NCBI GenBank assembly: GCA_029212615.1
Contig: JARGPJ010000013.1
Location: forward strand, 23,530-87,529
Reading direction: 5' to 3'
Length of the DNA stretch: 64,000 nt
Source of the DNA: Verrucomicrobiales bacterium
Lineage (GTDB): Bacteria; Verrucomicrobiota; Verrucomicrobiia; Verrucomicrobiales; DEV007
The position numbers and the translations under genes are program-made. Shown one piece after another: positions 35,999-44,904 of this stretch. Positions within the stretch are counted from its first letter, which is position 1, and each line of letters begins with the position of its first letter. The notes beneath the pieces were generated by a model that was not told the origin of the DNA, did no database searches, and worked only from the letters and a program-made list of their open reading frames with translations.

Positions 35999-36739
35999 AT
36001 GGCTATCCCTCCCCACGAAGATCCACTCAAGCAGATCTATCGGGATTCTTTCGTCGAGAACCCGAAGCACCAGACCGATCTCAGCAATCGTGACACCGCG
36101 CTCCTCTGCATCGACATGCAGTATCTCGACGCCGCTGAGGGGTATGGGCTCTTTAAGGATTACGAGAGCTCGCCGATTCCGCTCGAGGAGATGCGCTACT
36201 ACTTTGACCGGCTCAAAGAGACGGTGCTCCCGAATGTTCACAATTTGCAGAACTGTTTCCGTATGCACGGGATGGAGGTGATCCACGTCCGGATTCAATC
36301 ACTGACTCAGGATGGGCGGGATCGTTCCAAGGGGCACAAGCGGCTGGAGCTTCATGCCGCGCCCGGATCCGGGGATGCCTGTTTTCTCGAGGAAGTGGCT
36401 CCGGTCGGGGATGAGATCATCATCAACAAAACGGCGAGCGGCGTTTTCTCCTCCACGAACTTGCACTACGTCCTGAACAATCTCGGGATCAGCTCGCTCT
36501 ATGTTGTCGGCGTTTACACGAACGAGTGTGTCGAAACGACGGTCCGTGCGGCCTGTGATCTCGGTTACCTCGTGACGATGGTGGATGACTGTTGCGCGAC
36601 ACAAACCCCTGAGCTCCATGAGGCGAGCCTCAAGACGCTCCGCAATCGCTACGCCCGGATCGTGGATACGGTGGAGGCGATGGAGGATATCGAGCAGTAC
36701 GTCAAAGGGCCAAATTCGCTCGCGGAAGCGGCGGAATGA
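35999..36739 (+). CDS. Isochorismatase-family amidase (RutB/N-carbamoylsarcosine-amidase-like)
   Basis: 246 residues from the ATG at 35999. The catalytic triad of the family is visible: Asp in LLCIDMQYL, Lys in INKTASGVFSST, and the nucleophile Cys in VVGVYTNECVETTVRAACDL. Close relatives cleave ureidoacrylate, N-carbamoylsarcosine, biuret or nicotinamide. It starts 16 bp after the N-carbamoylase stop, closing the operon. With its neighbours it would supply a second C-N-hydrolysing step. Long ORF upstream of 35999 overlaps the previous gene and is unlikely to be coding. Confidence 0.92.
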   Translation: MAIPPHEDPLKQIYRDSFVENPKHQTDLSNRDTALLCIDMQYLDAAEGYGLFKDYESSPIPLEEMRYYFDRLKETVLPNVHNLQNCFRMHGMEVIHVRIQSLTQDGRDRSKGHKRLELHAAPGSGDACFLEEVAPVGDEIIINKTASGVFSSTNLHYVLNNLGISSLYVVGVYTNECVETTVRAACDLGYLVTMVDDCCATQTPELHEASLKTLRNRYARIVDTVEAMEDIEQYVKGPNSLAEAAE

Positions 36740-36982
36740 CCGAAGCGGAGAGAAGGCAGCTAGGTTTGCCGGTTGAAATAAAGGTTTCCCTTCGCTCTTT
36801 CCCGAAAAAGTAGGAAACAGGCTGGAGTTTTCAGATCGATGCGATATGATGAGGTAAGTAATACACAAGTCTGCCCCATTCGGGCGTTGTCCATTTGTTA
36901 GTTTTCTCATCAATCTCTGGCTGAAGCGCAATGCCCTCAACATCGAAGGGTTGCTTGTCGAGAAGAGAAAAAAATAGATTAT

Positions 36983-37351
36983 ATGAAGTTGTTCATCGGC
37001 AACCTGTCCTACGACACCAGCGAATCAGAGCTCCGCGATATCTTTGCAGAGTTCGAACCCATCCTTGAATTTGTCCGCCCGATCAATCGCGATACCGGCC
37101 AGCCTCGAGGATTCGCTTTTGTAACTCTCGTGGATCACGAAAAGGGACTCGCTGCGATCGAAGCACTCAATGGCAAAGAACTTGGCGGACGCCAGATTGC
37201 GATCAACGAAGCGGAGGAGCGTTCAAACTCCCGCCCGCCTCAGAATCGCTACCGCCCAACGGAAGAGGACGTCACCTCCGGTGCAGCTCCCCGTGTTGAC
37301 GATCGCCCCACTGATAAAAAGGGCAACAAGGTCAAATACAAGTCGATCTGA
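36983..37351 (+). CDS. RRM RNA-binding protein
   Basis: 122 residues: one RNA recognition motif (residues 1-80) with RNP2 LFIGNLSY and RNP1 RGFAFVTL, then a charged, disordered tail rich in Arg, Asn, Pro and Asp. Bacterial single-RRM proteins of this type (Rbp family) occur in cyanobacteria and PVC bacteria, bind RNA, and are often cold-induced. A ~240-bp leader separates it from the operon before it, leaving room for its own promoter and 5' UTR. Starts at an ATG preceded by an A-rich stretch (gaagagaaaaaaatag). Confidence 0.95.
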   Translation: MKLFIGNLSYDTSESELRDIFAEFEPILEFVRPINRDTGQPRGFAFVTLVDHEKGLAAIEALNGKELGGRQIAINEAEERSNSRPPQNRYRPTEEDVTSGAAPRVDDRPTDKKGNKVKYKSI

Positions 37352-37433
37352 TTTGTACTGGCATTGGCGTTTCAGCCTTTGCGTTTCAGCCTTGGCAGCT
37401 GAGACCAGCTCAGCTGAGAGCCATGCCGAAAGC

Positions 37434-37456
37434 CGCGCCCGTTTTCAAAGGGCGCG
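37434..37456 (+). terminator. Hairpin downstream of the RRM gene
   Basis: CGCGCCC (37434-37440) and GGGCGCG (37450-37456) form a seven-base GC stem around GTTTTCAAA. It lies 83 bp after the RRM stop and before the convergent sulfatase. No U-tract follows on the plus strand. Confidence 0.5.
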
Positions 37457-37509
37457 ATCGGTTGGAAGCGTTCATTTCTTCCACCACCGGGTACCACCGG
37501 GGCGTTGGC

Positions 37510-39108
37510 TCAGTCCTTCGTTTTTGACGCCCGTGGCTGATCTCCCCAACCTCTTGCGGGAGTGTAGTCGGGGTTCAGGAAGTTGGCGTGTTCCTTCTCG
37601 CGTTTCGGATTCCCCTCCGCCTCGAGTTGCGAAAGTTGTTTTTCGCGCATCGCGGCGTCAAACTTCGGATTTTCTGTTGGGAACTTTGCCCCGACGGTTG
37701 CCTGCCATGTTTTCACTGAGGTTTCCATTTCACGGACACGAAGCGGGTGCTGCGCGGCGACGTTGAATTGCTCTTCGAGATCATTGCCGAGGTGATAGAG
37801 TTCATTGCGGCCGTCTTCAAAATAGGTCACGAGCTTCCAATCGCCATCCATCATCATCGCTGAGGGTTCTCCTCCCTGGTTTCCGTAGTGCGGGTAGTGC
37901 CAGAAAAGGGGACGGGGAGGGAGGGATGTTCCTTTCAGCTCCGGAACGAGGCTGATGCCATCGAGGTGTTGGTCCGGCATTGCCTCCAGCCCGGCAATCT
38001 CGAGGATGGTCGGATAGAAGTCCATTCCCGTCGCAAGTGTGTCAGTGGTGCCCCCATTGGTGACGCCTGGCCAGTAGATGTAGTAAGGCTGGCGGATGCC
38101 GCCTTCCCACTGTCGTCCTTTACTGCCCCGCATCGGCAGCGCCGAAGTCGCGTATCCATCCCCCGAACTCACGCCTCCATTGTCGGAGGTGAAGATGACG
38201 ACGGTGTTGTCTGCCGCTCCGCTTTCTTCGAGAGCGTCGAGGACCAGGCCGACGGCATCATCGAGGGCGGCCATCATCCCTGCGTAGACAGGGTGGTCCT
38301 GGACCTGTCGCACTTCCTGGGTGCGATCCATTTTAAAGCGGGGTTCGGTCCGTTTCGTCAGCCCCATTTTCTCAGCCTTGGCCTGAAATTTTTTGAAGCG
38401 TTCTTCGGAGCATTGAATCGGGCCGTGGACGGAGTAGAAAGAAAGCATCGCAAAGAAGGGCTCATCCGCTTCGGCTTTTCGCTGGATGAAGTCAGCTGTT
38501 TCGCGACCGAGACGGACCGGTAATTCTTCGCCGGGTTCTCCGTTTGTCAGCTTCGGGTTATTGTATGGGGAATGATAGCCGCCGGGAGGGGTGCCAAAAT
38601 GATACCCGCCTTGATTCTCCTCGTAGCCCTGGTCTTCAGGGGTGAAACCGTCGTCGCCGAGGTGCCATTTCCCGGCGAAGAAAGTGCGGTAGTCATGCTG
38701 TTGAAGCGCTTCGGCGATCGTGATTTCTTCCAGCGCCAGCCGGGTTGAATATGCGGCGGGAAGCAGGGGCGTGTTCTTCGGCCAGTTCTCCGGCTGGTTG
38801 GTTGCTTTAATGGAGATAAAATCGGTGATCCCGGTCCGGACCGGCGACTTCCCGGTTTGGATCGCGGCCCGTGAAGGGCTGCAGACCTGACAGGCGGAAT
38901 AGCCCCGTTCAAAGCGCAGGCTTCGTTCCCCGAGAGCATCAATATGAGGAGTCTCGTAGAAGGTGCTGCCTTCGATTCCAAGGTCCTCTTTCCCCAGGTC
39001 ATCGACGAGGATGAAGACGAAATTTGGTTTGTCCGATGCCGGGGCCGCTGCGGGAAGGAGCGTGGCCAGGATCAGGGTCGTCAGCGAAAAGCAGTTCTTC
39101 AATCTCAT
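37510..39108 (-). CDS. S1-family sulfatase
   Basis: 532 residues from the ATG at 39108, where a signal peptide begins (CFSLTTLILATLLPAAAPAS). Active site VCSPSRAAIQTGKSPVRTGI (C76), metal motifs FILVDDLGKEDLG and FTSDNGGVSSGDG, and the substrate-side GKWHLGD. The SDNGG block and GKWHLG place it with the arylsulfatase/N-acetylgalactosamine-6-sulfatase side of S1. Two further in-frame residues upstream of the chosen start are not signal-like. Convergent with the RRM gene. Probable periplasmic glycan desulfation. Confidence 0.93.
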   Translation of the reverse strand: MRLKNCFSLTTLILATLLPAAAPASDKPNFVFILVDDLGKEDLGIEGSTFYETPHIDALGERSLRFERGYSACQVCSPSRAAIQTGKSPVRTGITDFISIKATNQPENWPKNTPLLPAAYSTRLALEEITIAEALQQHDYRTFFAGKWHLGDDGFTPEDQGYEENQGGYHFGTPPGGYHSPYNNPKLTNGEPGEELPVRLGRETADFIQRKAEADEPFFAMLSFYSVHGPIQCSEERFKKFQAKAEKMGLTKRTEPRFKMDRTQEVRQVQDHPVYAGMMAALDDAVGLVLDALEESGAADNTVVIFTSDNGGVSSGDGYATSALPMRGSKGRQWEGGIRQPYYIYWPGVTNGGTTDTLATGMDFYPTILEIAGLEAMPDQHLDGISLVPELKGTSLPPRPLFWHYPHYGNQGGEPSAMMMDGDWKLVTYFEDGRNELYHLGNDLEEQFNVAAQHPLRVREMETSVKTWQATVGAKFPTENPKFDAAMREKQLSQLEAEGNPKREKEHANFLNPDYTPARGWGDQPRASKTKD

Positions 39109-39274
39109 GAGGCCGCCAAGGTGCCGAAAAGGAGCGGCTTTGCCAAGTGGCTTCATGCCGGAGCACGGGGAGATCCGGGATCTTGCGGATTCGGCGCTGT
39201 TGGAAGAGGACAGGCCGGCTCGCGGGTGGGGGAGGCAAAGCCCTCCCGCCCGGGAGCATCCACTGCGCCGCTAT

Positions 39275-40267
39275 CTATGAGGCGACAGCTTCTTCTTCTT
39301 CAGGCACAGCATTCTTCGCCTCTTCTTTCACGGGGGTGAGATGTTTCACATCGTGGTGGGGAAGTTTTGTCGCCGCCTGTGGCATCAGTTTTCTCTTCGG
39401 CTTGGGATCGTTGAACTCGACGCGGCAGACCTTCTCAAGTTGCCCGCAGAGGATGTTCCAGTTCTTTTCGTAGAGACGGTGTGGCTGGAATTCGAGCATC
39501 TCACGGATCTCCTTCGGGTTGCGAACATAGACCTGTCCCTCGTCACGGTGATTCACGAGCCACCCCGGATAGGCCACCACTGCAATCACAGGGATGTCGT
39601 CGCCGCCGGTCCATTCGGTCGCGATGCGGCTGAGCCACTTTCCGTTTCTAAGCGCCTGAGAAATTGATTCGGTATCGTATGTGCCATCGGGAAAATCGAC
39701 GCGAACTCCATCTGAGCTGAGCGCGTGGGCCTTCCCGTCGACATCCATTTTTTTCCGACGGGCTTTCGTCTCAATCGCGATGAGACCGCAGCGGGTCAGG
39801 ATGACATGGTCGATGTTCCAGGTGGACCCTTTTTCCGTGATCACGAGATCGTGGAAGACGCGGACCATTTCGCTTTGCAGCATGTCGAGTTCACCTCCGG
39901 TCGCCTGCTCACCGCGAACCCCGAGCCAGTAGCCGGGGAGGGGCGCATAGGCCTTCCACATTTTCCAGAAAGTGAAGCTGCAGACAGCGGTGCCCAGAAT
40001 GATCGATCCGGCGAGGAAACCTCCTTCGCTAGCAATGCTCATGAGCGCCGGGATCAATGCGGCAAAGACTGAGATCGAGAGCCAGAGGGAAAACTCATCC
40101 CAGAGTTCATTTGCTTCCCGTTGCAGGCTGTAGCCCGCCGGTCGGCGCATGGAGTAAACAGGTTGCTGTGCTGCATGCCGGTTCTTTGCGATGCGATTCA
40201 TGAAGAATGCGAAAGCGAGGAAGGGCAGGCCCGGAAAGAGCAGGAAGAACCAGAGAGGAGTATTCAT
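39275..40267 (-). CDS. Membrane-anchored NERD-domain protein
   Basis: 330 residues from the ATG at 40267 (an ATG at 40282 would add five). Two hydrophobic regions come first (LWFFLLFPGLPFLAFAFFM and a pair around ISVFAALIPALMSIASEGG / SIILGTAVCSFTFW), then a cytoplasmic NERD domain from ~140: STWNIDHVILTRCGLIAIET with ETKARRK giving the E-x-K of the nuclease-like core. The end is a Lys/Glu-rich tail. NERD proteins of this membrane type are common, and no reaction has been proven for most. A 14-bp AT palindrome lies 45 bp upstream (40312-40325), shared with the NERD-helicase gene. Confidence 0.85.
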   Translation of the reverse strand: MNTPLWFFLLFPGLPFLAFAFFMNRIAKNRHAAQQPVYSMRRPAGYSLQREANELWDEFSLWLSISVFAALIPALMSIASEGGFLAGSIILGTAVCSFTFWKMWKAYAPLPGYWLGVRGEQATGGELDMLQSEMVRVFHDLVITEKGSTWNIDHVILTRCGLIAIETKARRKKMDVDGKAHALSSDGVRVDFPDGTYDTESISQALRNGKWLSRIATEWTGGDDIPVIAVVAYPGWLVNHRDEGQVYVRNPKEIREMLEFQPHRLYEKNWNILCGQLEKVCRVEFNDPKPKRKLMPQAATKLPHHDVKHLTPVKEEAKNAVPEEEEAVAS

Positions 40268-40311
40268 CGCCAATAACTTCATTTATCTAAAGTATAAAGT
40301 CCAGTCACTAT

Positions 40312-40329
40312 TTATAAAAATTATAATAA
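40312..40329. promoter_or_regulatory. AT palindrome in divergent promoter region
   Basis: TTATAAAAATTATAATAA in the 155-bp gap between the divergent NERD membrane gene and the SGNH hydrolase gene. The 14 bases TTATAAAAATTATA are identical to 12088-12101 upstream of the NERD-helicase gene, at almost the same distance from the start (45 versus 48 bp). Confidence 0.4.
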
Positions 40330-40422
40330 ATATGAAGGGAATCAGGCCATTGGCGGATTCTCGCCATGCTTCAGCCGGTGCGCGGACTTGGAAAACAGAT
40401 CGTCAAGCGACAGGGTGTCGGG

Positions 40423-41433
40423 ATGAAGATACCTATCTCGTTCCTGTTTACTTTTGGGATCCTGCTCCTGTCAGAGGCGGGTTTTTCGAAAGACATTAAC
40501 ATTCTCTTTCTGGGAAACAGCTACACGAACCGCCATGACATTCCTGATCTCGTTGAGGCGGTTCTGGAAGAGGGCGATCCGGAGACCGACGTCCACGTGA
40601 GTCGTGTCATTTACGGCGGGCAGAATATGTTTAAGCATTCGACCTATTACTTCAGTCAAAGTTTCCTCGAGCAGAGCACGATCACGAATGAGGAGATCGA
40701 GTCACGCATCGCGAAGATGAAAGGATTTCTCGAGTCGAAGAAAGCACCGGACGAAGAGGAGTGGAACACTCACTGGGCCTCGCTCGGAAAATCGAAGGTC
40801 TCCTTTGCTGATATCCACAGCCACATTAAGAAGGCGATTCTGAACCACGAGGCTCTTCTCAGCGATAATCCGAAAACGAAGTGGGACTACGTCGTCCTTC
40901 AGAGTTGGCGAGATACCACGCTCGAGCCCGATCAGGGTTACGCCAAATATGCGGCCAAACTCGCCGATATCGCAAGAGAGCAGGGAACGGGGGTGATTCT
41001 CTACCTGACATCGCCGGAGACCCAGAACATCACACCTGTCACTGAGGCTTATCAGCCCGAATCGGCTGAGCGTGACCTCAAGGTCGCGCTGACCCTGGCG
41101 AAAACGCTCGAGCCGAAGGCGGTCGTTCCGGTTCCTCTCGCGATTCGGAATATCCAGGAGGGTGGGACGAGACTGGCTTTCCGTTACCGGAATGATGGCC
41201 ATCCCAACCAAACCTGCGCCTACCTCGTCGCGAACCTCTTCTACGCGGCGTTTACCGGGAAGAGTCCCGAAGGTCTTGCTTTTGACACCGTGACTGAAAA
41301 CAAAGAGAAAGAGGGGAAAGATCCTGACGGAGGGGAATTGACCGTTGTTTTCAAAGGGAAGACAAAGCGCTACCTGCAGAGAATGGCGTTCGAAGCGGTG
41401 CAGGAGTTTGAGTCGATGGCAGAAGCCGAATAG
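40423..41433 (+). CDS. Secreted SGNH-type hydrolase
   Basis: 336 residues from the ATG at 40423 (MKIPISFLFTFGILLLSEAG is the signal peptide). Block I is FLGNSYTNRHD with the nucleophile Ser, and a late NDGHPNQTCAYLVA carries the Asp-x-x-His pattern, as in SGNH esterases. It resembles DUF4886-like putative esterases seen with polysaccharide-utilisation genes. Probable deacetylation of glycans in the periplasm; substrate unproven. Its promoter region is shared with the divergent NERD membrane gene. Confidence 0.82.
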   Translation: MKIPISFLFTFGILLLSEAGFSKDINILFLGNSYTNRHDIPDLVEAVLEEGDPETDVHVSRVIYGGQNMFKHSTYYFSQSFLEQSTITNEEIESRIAKMKGFLESKKAPDEEEWNTHWASLGKSKVSFADIHSHIKKAILNHEALLSDNPKTKWDYVVLQSWRDTTLEPDQGYAKYAAKLADIAREQGTGVILYLTSPETQNITPVTEAYQPESAERDLKVALTLAKTLEPKAVVPVPLAIRNIQEGGTRLAFRYRNDGHPNQTCAYLVANLFYAAFTGKSPEGLAFDTVTENKEKEGKDPDGGELTVVFKGKTKRYLQRMAFEAVQEFESMAEAE

Positions 41434-41660
41434 ACCGGCCCTCCCGGTTCTCTGGGCGGTTTTCGCTCATGGTTCAGTTCAAACATGAGACCTGGGTTTC
41501 ATTGCCCTTTCTCGACGTGCTGATGCTTGATTTATAAATTATGTAAGTATCATATTTTCTATAATTATCAGTTGATCTGGTTATTAAATCATCCTTAATT
41601 AATGATGCGGCAGCTCACGCCGGGAGAATTTCCCGCCAAATGCCGCTCATTTTTTAAGAC

Positions 41661-43052
41661 ATGAGTGTTTCCCGAAGATCCTTTTTCAGATTGGCAACCG
41701 CAGCGGCGGGGGGCTTTCTCGGCAGTTGTGCAGCCCCGATGGGATCGAATCGTTCCTATTTGACGGGGATGATCATGCCGGGTGAAGAGATACCCGCTGA
41801 TTACTACTGGAGTGACGTCATGTTTCAGGGCGTTCGTGATCAGGCGATCGGGCCGCCACTGGCCTCACGAATCTATGCGATGGGTCATCTCGCCGGCTTT
41901 CTCGCGGTGAACGCGATTGAAGGGCGGTATCACAATCCCTATTCGGAAATTGGACGCGCCCCTGCGGGGATTAATGCCGAGGCAGCCTACGCGGCCGCGG
42001 TGTCAATTGCGGCCTCGGAGGCCCTGCAAACGCCGATGGATCTCGATCTCATGCGACACCTCAAGTTGCTTCGAGACGGGCAGGGGGACATTGATGCCGG
42101 CGTTCGCTGGGGAAAATATGTCGGGAAAATTGTGCAGCAAAAACGCACCATCGATGGTGGGCACGCCGAGAAAGTGAATTTCTATTTCGATCCTTCCTAC
42201 ACCCCGCGGAAGACGATCGACAGCTGGTCTCAAACCGGTCCGTTCTACAAGACATCGATCGGTCCACGTTTCGAGACCTACGAAAGAGGGCTCTTTCCCA
42301 ATCTTGGAAATATGGAGCCCTTTGCGATTCGCTCGAAAGAGCAGTTTGCGGCAAAGCCTTTCATTGACGTGCGATCGAAGGAGTTCGCTGATCAGTTCGA
42401 AGAAGTTTATCGATACGGCGGGACTGAATCCAGTGTCCGCACGGACGATCAGCACGAGATCGCCTTTTTCTGGGAGGATGGACCACGGGGAGGAACCGTC
42501 CCGGCGGCCTGGCTCAATATGGGGCTCGTGATCATGAAAAAGCGGGGGACCTACTCGCTGGTCGAGCGGGCACAGCTACTCGCTCAGATGAGTTGTGCGA
42601 TGTCCGATGCCGGACTCTCCGCCTGGCACGCAAAGTACTTTCACGACATCCTGCGCCCTGAGACCGCGATCCGCTATACGGCCGATCAGTTGAAGAATCC
42701 GGATCCGAGGGTTCGATGTGACCCGAAGTGGACCACTCTCATTCCGACGCCGCCCTTTCCCTCCTATGTTTCAGGGCATTCGACATTCTCCGGGGCGGGA
42801 GCCCAGGTGATGCGCCGGTTCCTTGGAGGAGACAAGATTTCGATCACGCTCGAAGCGCTTGATACCGTCAACTGGCCGGATCAACTCCGCGGCGCGAAGC
42901 GGCATTATTCGGATATCACCACGCTCGAAGATGAAAACGGCATGAGTCGTATCTACGGGGGCGTTCACTGGCAGGCCGACAATATCGAGGGCCTGCGCAT
43001 GGGGCGTGCTATCGGGGAGCACGTTCACCAAAACTATCTGAACCGTATCTAG
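41661..43052 (+). CDS. Tat-exported vanadium-haloperoxidase-like/PAP2 protein
   Basis: 463 residues. The N-terminus SRRSFFRLATAAAGGFLGSC is a twin-arginine signal ending in a lipobox Cys, so it should be a folded, lipid-anchored exported protein. All three vanadate/phosphate-binding motifs are present: K-x6-RP in KYFHDILRP, PS-x(n)-SGH in FPSYVSGHSTF, and SR-x5-H-x3-D in SRIYGGVHWQAD. These residues serve vanadium haloperoxidases and PAP2 acid phosphatases alike; length and motif spacing favour the vanadium-dependent haloperoxidase family. Activity (halogenation or phosphatase) cannot be decided from sequence. The porin gene starts 19 bp downstream, probably the same transcript. An AT-rich ~230-bp region precedes it. 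Confidence 0.9.
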   Translation: MSVSRRSFFRLATAAAGGFLGSCAAPMGSNRSYLTGMIMPGEEIPADYYWSDVMFQGVRDQAIGPPLASRIYAMGHLAGFLAVNAIEGRYHNPYSEIGRAPAGINAEAAYAAAVSIAASEALQTPMDLDLMRHLKLLRDGQGDIDAGVRWGKYVGKIVQQKRTIDGGHAEKVNFYFDPSYTPRKTIDSWSQTGPFYKTSIGPRFETYERGLFPNLGNMEPFAIRSKEQFAAKPFIDVRSKEFADQFEEVYRYGGTESSVRTDDQHEIAFFWEDGPRGGTVPAAWLNMGLVIMKKRGTYSLVERAQLLAQMSCAMSDAGLSAWHAKYFHDILRPETAIRYTADQLKNPDPRVRCDPKWTTLIPTPPFPSYVSGHSTFSGAGAQVMRRFLGGDKISITLEALDTVNWPDQLRGAKRHYSDITTLEDENGMSRIYGGVHWQADNIEGLRMGRAIGEHVHQNYLNRI

Positions 43053-43071
43053 TCCCTGTGCTCATCTTACT

Positions 43072-44133
43072 ATGAAAAACAGTTTTCTCATGACGGGTTT
43101 GCACGGGCTGATTTTTGGTTTCGTCCTGTCGGCTGCCGCGCAAACGCCGAGTCGTCTCGTTTCAGACATCGACAGGCGCCTGGGGCCACGGACCACGTTT
43201 CAAAAACCGATCGCCTACGATATTGCCGATCATACCGTCCTGCTTGAAGGCGCAGTGTTCTCGGGCGGCACCTATCTCTTTGACTCCGTGAACAGCCAGG
43301 GCCTGGTTCAGGACACCGAGGGGTGGGATGGCTTCTACGGCGGGATCGTCGACCTGCGGATCGCGCGAAAAATGGGTAATGCTCTCTCCTACGGGATCGA
43401 CGGGCGCACGATTTTTGAAGGAACCGGGTCCAGTGATTTCACCTTTGAAGACACTCGCTTTGATATCTACCTCCGCGGACGTTATGGACAAATCTCCTAT
43501 GGGGATTTCGATGATCGTAATGCCCTTCTTCTTTCGAGTCGGTCCGCTCTATCCGGGGAAGCGACCCTATTCTACGATGGATTCTTCAATCCACCGGGAG
43601 GCAAAGCATTCCGTTATCGCGGCCGCTTCAGCAGCTTTCTGGTAGACGCCGCGGTTGATGACAACGGGGAGAATTACAATATCGGCTTTCTCTACCGGAG
43701 CCCGACCGCGACGAAGAAAGACTCGTGGTCGCTCGATTATCATGGAGGAGATTACCTGGAGAGATACGCCCGCAACGGCGTCACCGCGGGGTATGATATT
43801 GCCTACGGGAGTTGGGATTTTAAAGTCGCCGCCTCGTGGGACCAGTTTGATCCCTACGCCGACTTCGACAGTTTCGATCGCATCTCGGCGAGCTTCTGCG
43901 CCAGCTACAAGTTTCAGGCATTCACCTGGTCCGCCGGCCTGATGCTTTCCGAGACAAACGGAGGAGATCTTGAGACGACCTACACCGCCGGTATCCGTTA
44001 CGACATGGCCCGGGGCCTCAGTCTTAACACAGGGTATTTCTACATCGATAGCGACAGCATCGGCACCGATGGAAATCCGATCGCGGCCGGGAATTTCTCG
44101 GGCATGAGAAGCTCGATCTCGTATCGATTTTAG
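43072..44133 (+). CDS. Outer-membrane beta-barrel porin
   Basis: 353 residues with a signal peptide (LHGLIFGFVLSAAAQ). The rest alternates polar and aromatic residues as in a Gram-negative porin (GYDIAYGSWDFKVAASWDQF, ASFCASYKFQAFTWSAGLML) and ends SSISYRF, with the C-terminal Phe used by the BAM complex. It starts 19 bp after the haloperoxidase-like gene. Likely a general or anion porin supporting that periplasmic enzyme; the specificity is unknown. Followed by a convergent gene. Confidence 0.88.
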   Translation: MKNSFLMTGLHGLIFGFVLSAAAQTPSRLVSDIDRRLGPRTTFQKPIAYDIADHTVLLEGAVFSGGTYLFDSVNSQGLVQDTEGWDGFYGGIVDLRIARKMGNALSYGIDGRTIFEGTGSSDFTFEDTRFDIYLRGRYGQISYGDFDDRNALLLSSRSALSGEATLFYDGFFNPPGGKAFRYRGRFSSFLVDAAVDDNGENYNIGFLYRSPTATKKDSWSLDYHGGDYLERYARNGVTAGYDIAYGSWDFKVAASWDQFDPYADFDSFDRISASFCASYKFQAFTWSAGLMLSETNGGDLETTYTAGIRYDMARGLSLNTGYFYIDSDSIGTDGNPIAAGNFSGMRSSISYRF

Positions 44134-44184
44134 AGAGGGGAGTGAGCAAGCACAAAGCCATCGCCCGAAGAGCTGCCGGTCCGC

Positions 44185-44904
44185 CTACTTCGTCAAAGAC
44201 GGGGCAAGGGAAGGAACCGCAGTCTTCAGTTCGGCGATCACCAGCGAAGCGATTGCTTCGGCGCCCTCCTCGCTGAAATGCGTGACATCGCCCTCTTTAA
44301 AGTTGTAAGCGGCGCTGGCTTCCGGTCCGAGCTTCTGGTGATGCGCAACGCTGATGGAATACAGATCAATGAAGGGCACCGTCATCTCTTTCGCGACCGC
44401 TTCAGCGGCCTCTCCGAAGGCTTTTAAATCGCCGTGGAGAGGCGTTCCGGGTTCGAGCTCCGTTCTCGGTTGGATCGAACCGTCTTTATTAAAATTCCGT
44501 CGCGTCACCGAGCTGAGAATGACCGCTTTCCCGCCCGCCTCCCGGATGCGCTCGACGTAGGATCGAAGATTGGCGCGATACACCTCGGTGCCGTATCGCT
44601 TTTGATCATTATGACCAAACTGGATCAGGACATAGTCAGGTTTCTCTTTCAGTAATTCATCCAGGGTTTCGGAGAGGGATGCCGAGGTGGCGCCGTTTTT
44701 GGCCACGTTCCGCACCACCGTTTCCTCACTCACGTTCCCGGCAAAGGCGGGACCCCACCCATAGGTCGACGCCACCGTGGAATCTCCGATCAGGCCAATC
44801 GTCAGCGTTTTCCCCGGTTCAGCGGCGGCGAGGGGAAGCATCGAAGCGGTCAGAAGAATCGTGAGGAAGGTTAAGCGGGGAGGTTGGTTTGGGGGGGATT
44901 TCAT
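44185..44904 (-). CDS. SGNH hydrolase, rhamnogalacturonan-acetylesterase-like
   Basis: 239 residues from the ATG at 44904. A signal peptide is present (PPRLTFLTILLTASMLPLAA). The four SGNH blocks are visible: LIGDSTVAS (Ser), NGATSASL (Gly), FGHNDQKRYG (Asn) and the final DVTHFSEEGA (Asp, His). The GDST and VTHFSEEGA signatures match rhamnogalacturonan acetylesterases, which deacetylate pectin. Its ATG overlaps the stop of the AbiEii toxin gene by four bases (44901-44904), so it may be translated from the abiE transcript, an unusual pairing. Confidence 0.9.
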   Translation of the reverse strand: MKSPPNQPPRLTFLTILLTASMLPLAAAEPGKTLTIGLIGDSTVASTYGWGPAFAGNVSEETVVRNVAKNGATSASLSETLDELLKEKPDYVLIQFGHNDQKRYGTEVYRANLRSYVERIREAGGKAVILSSVTRRNFNKDGSIQPRTELEPGTPLHGDLKAFGEAAEAVAKEMTVPFIDLYSISVAHHQKLGPEASAAYNFKEGDVTHFSEEGAEAIASLVIAELKTAVPSLAPSLTK

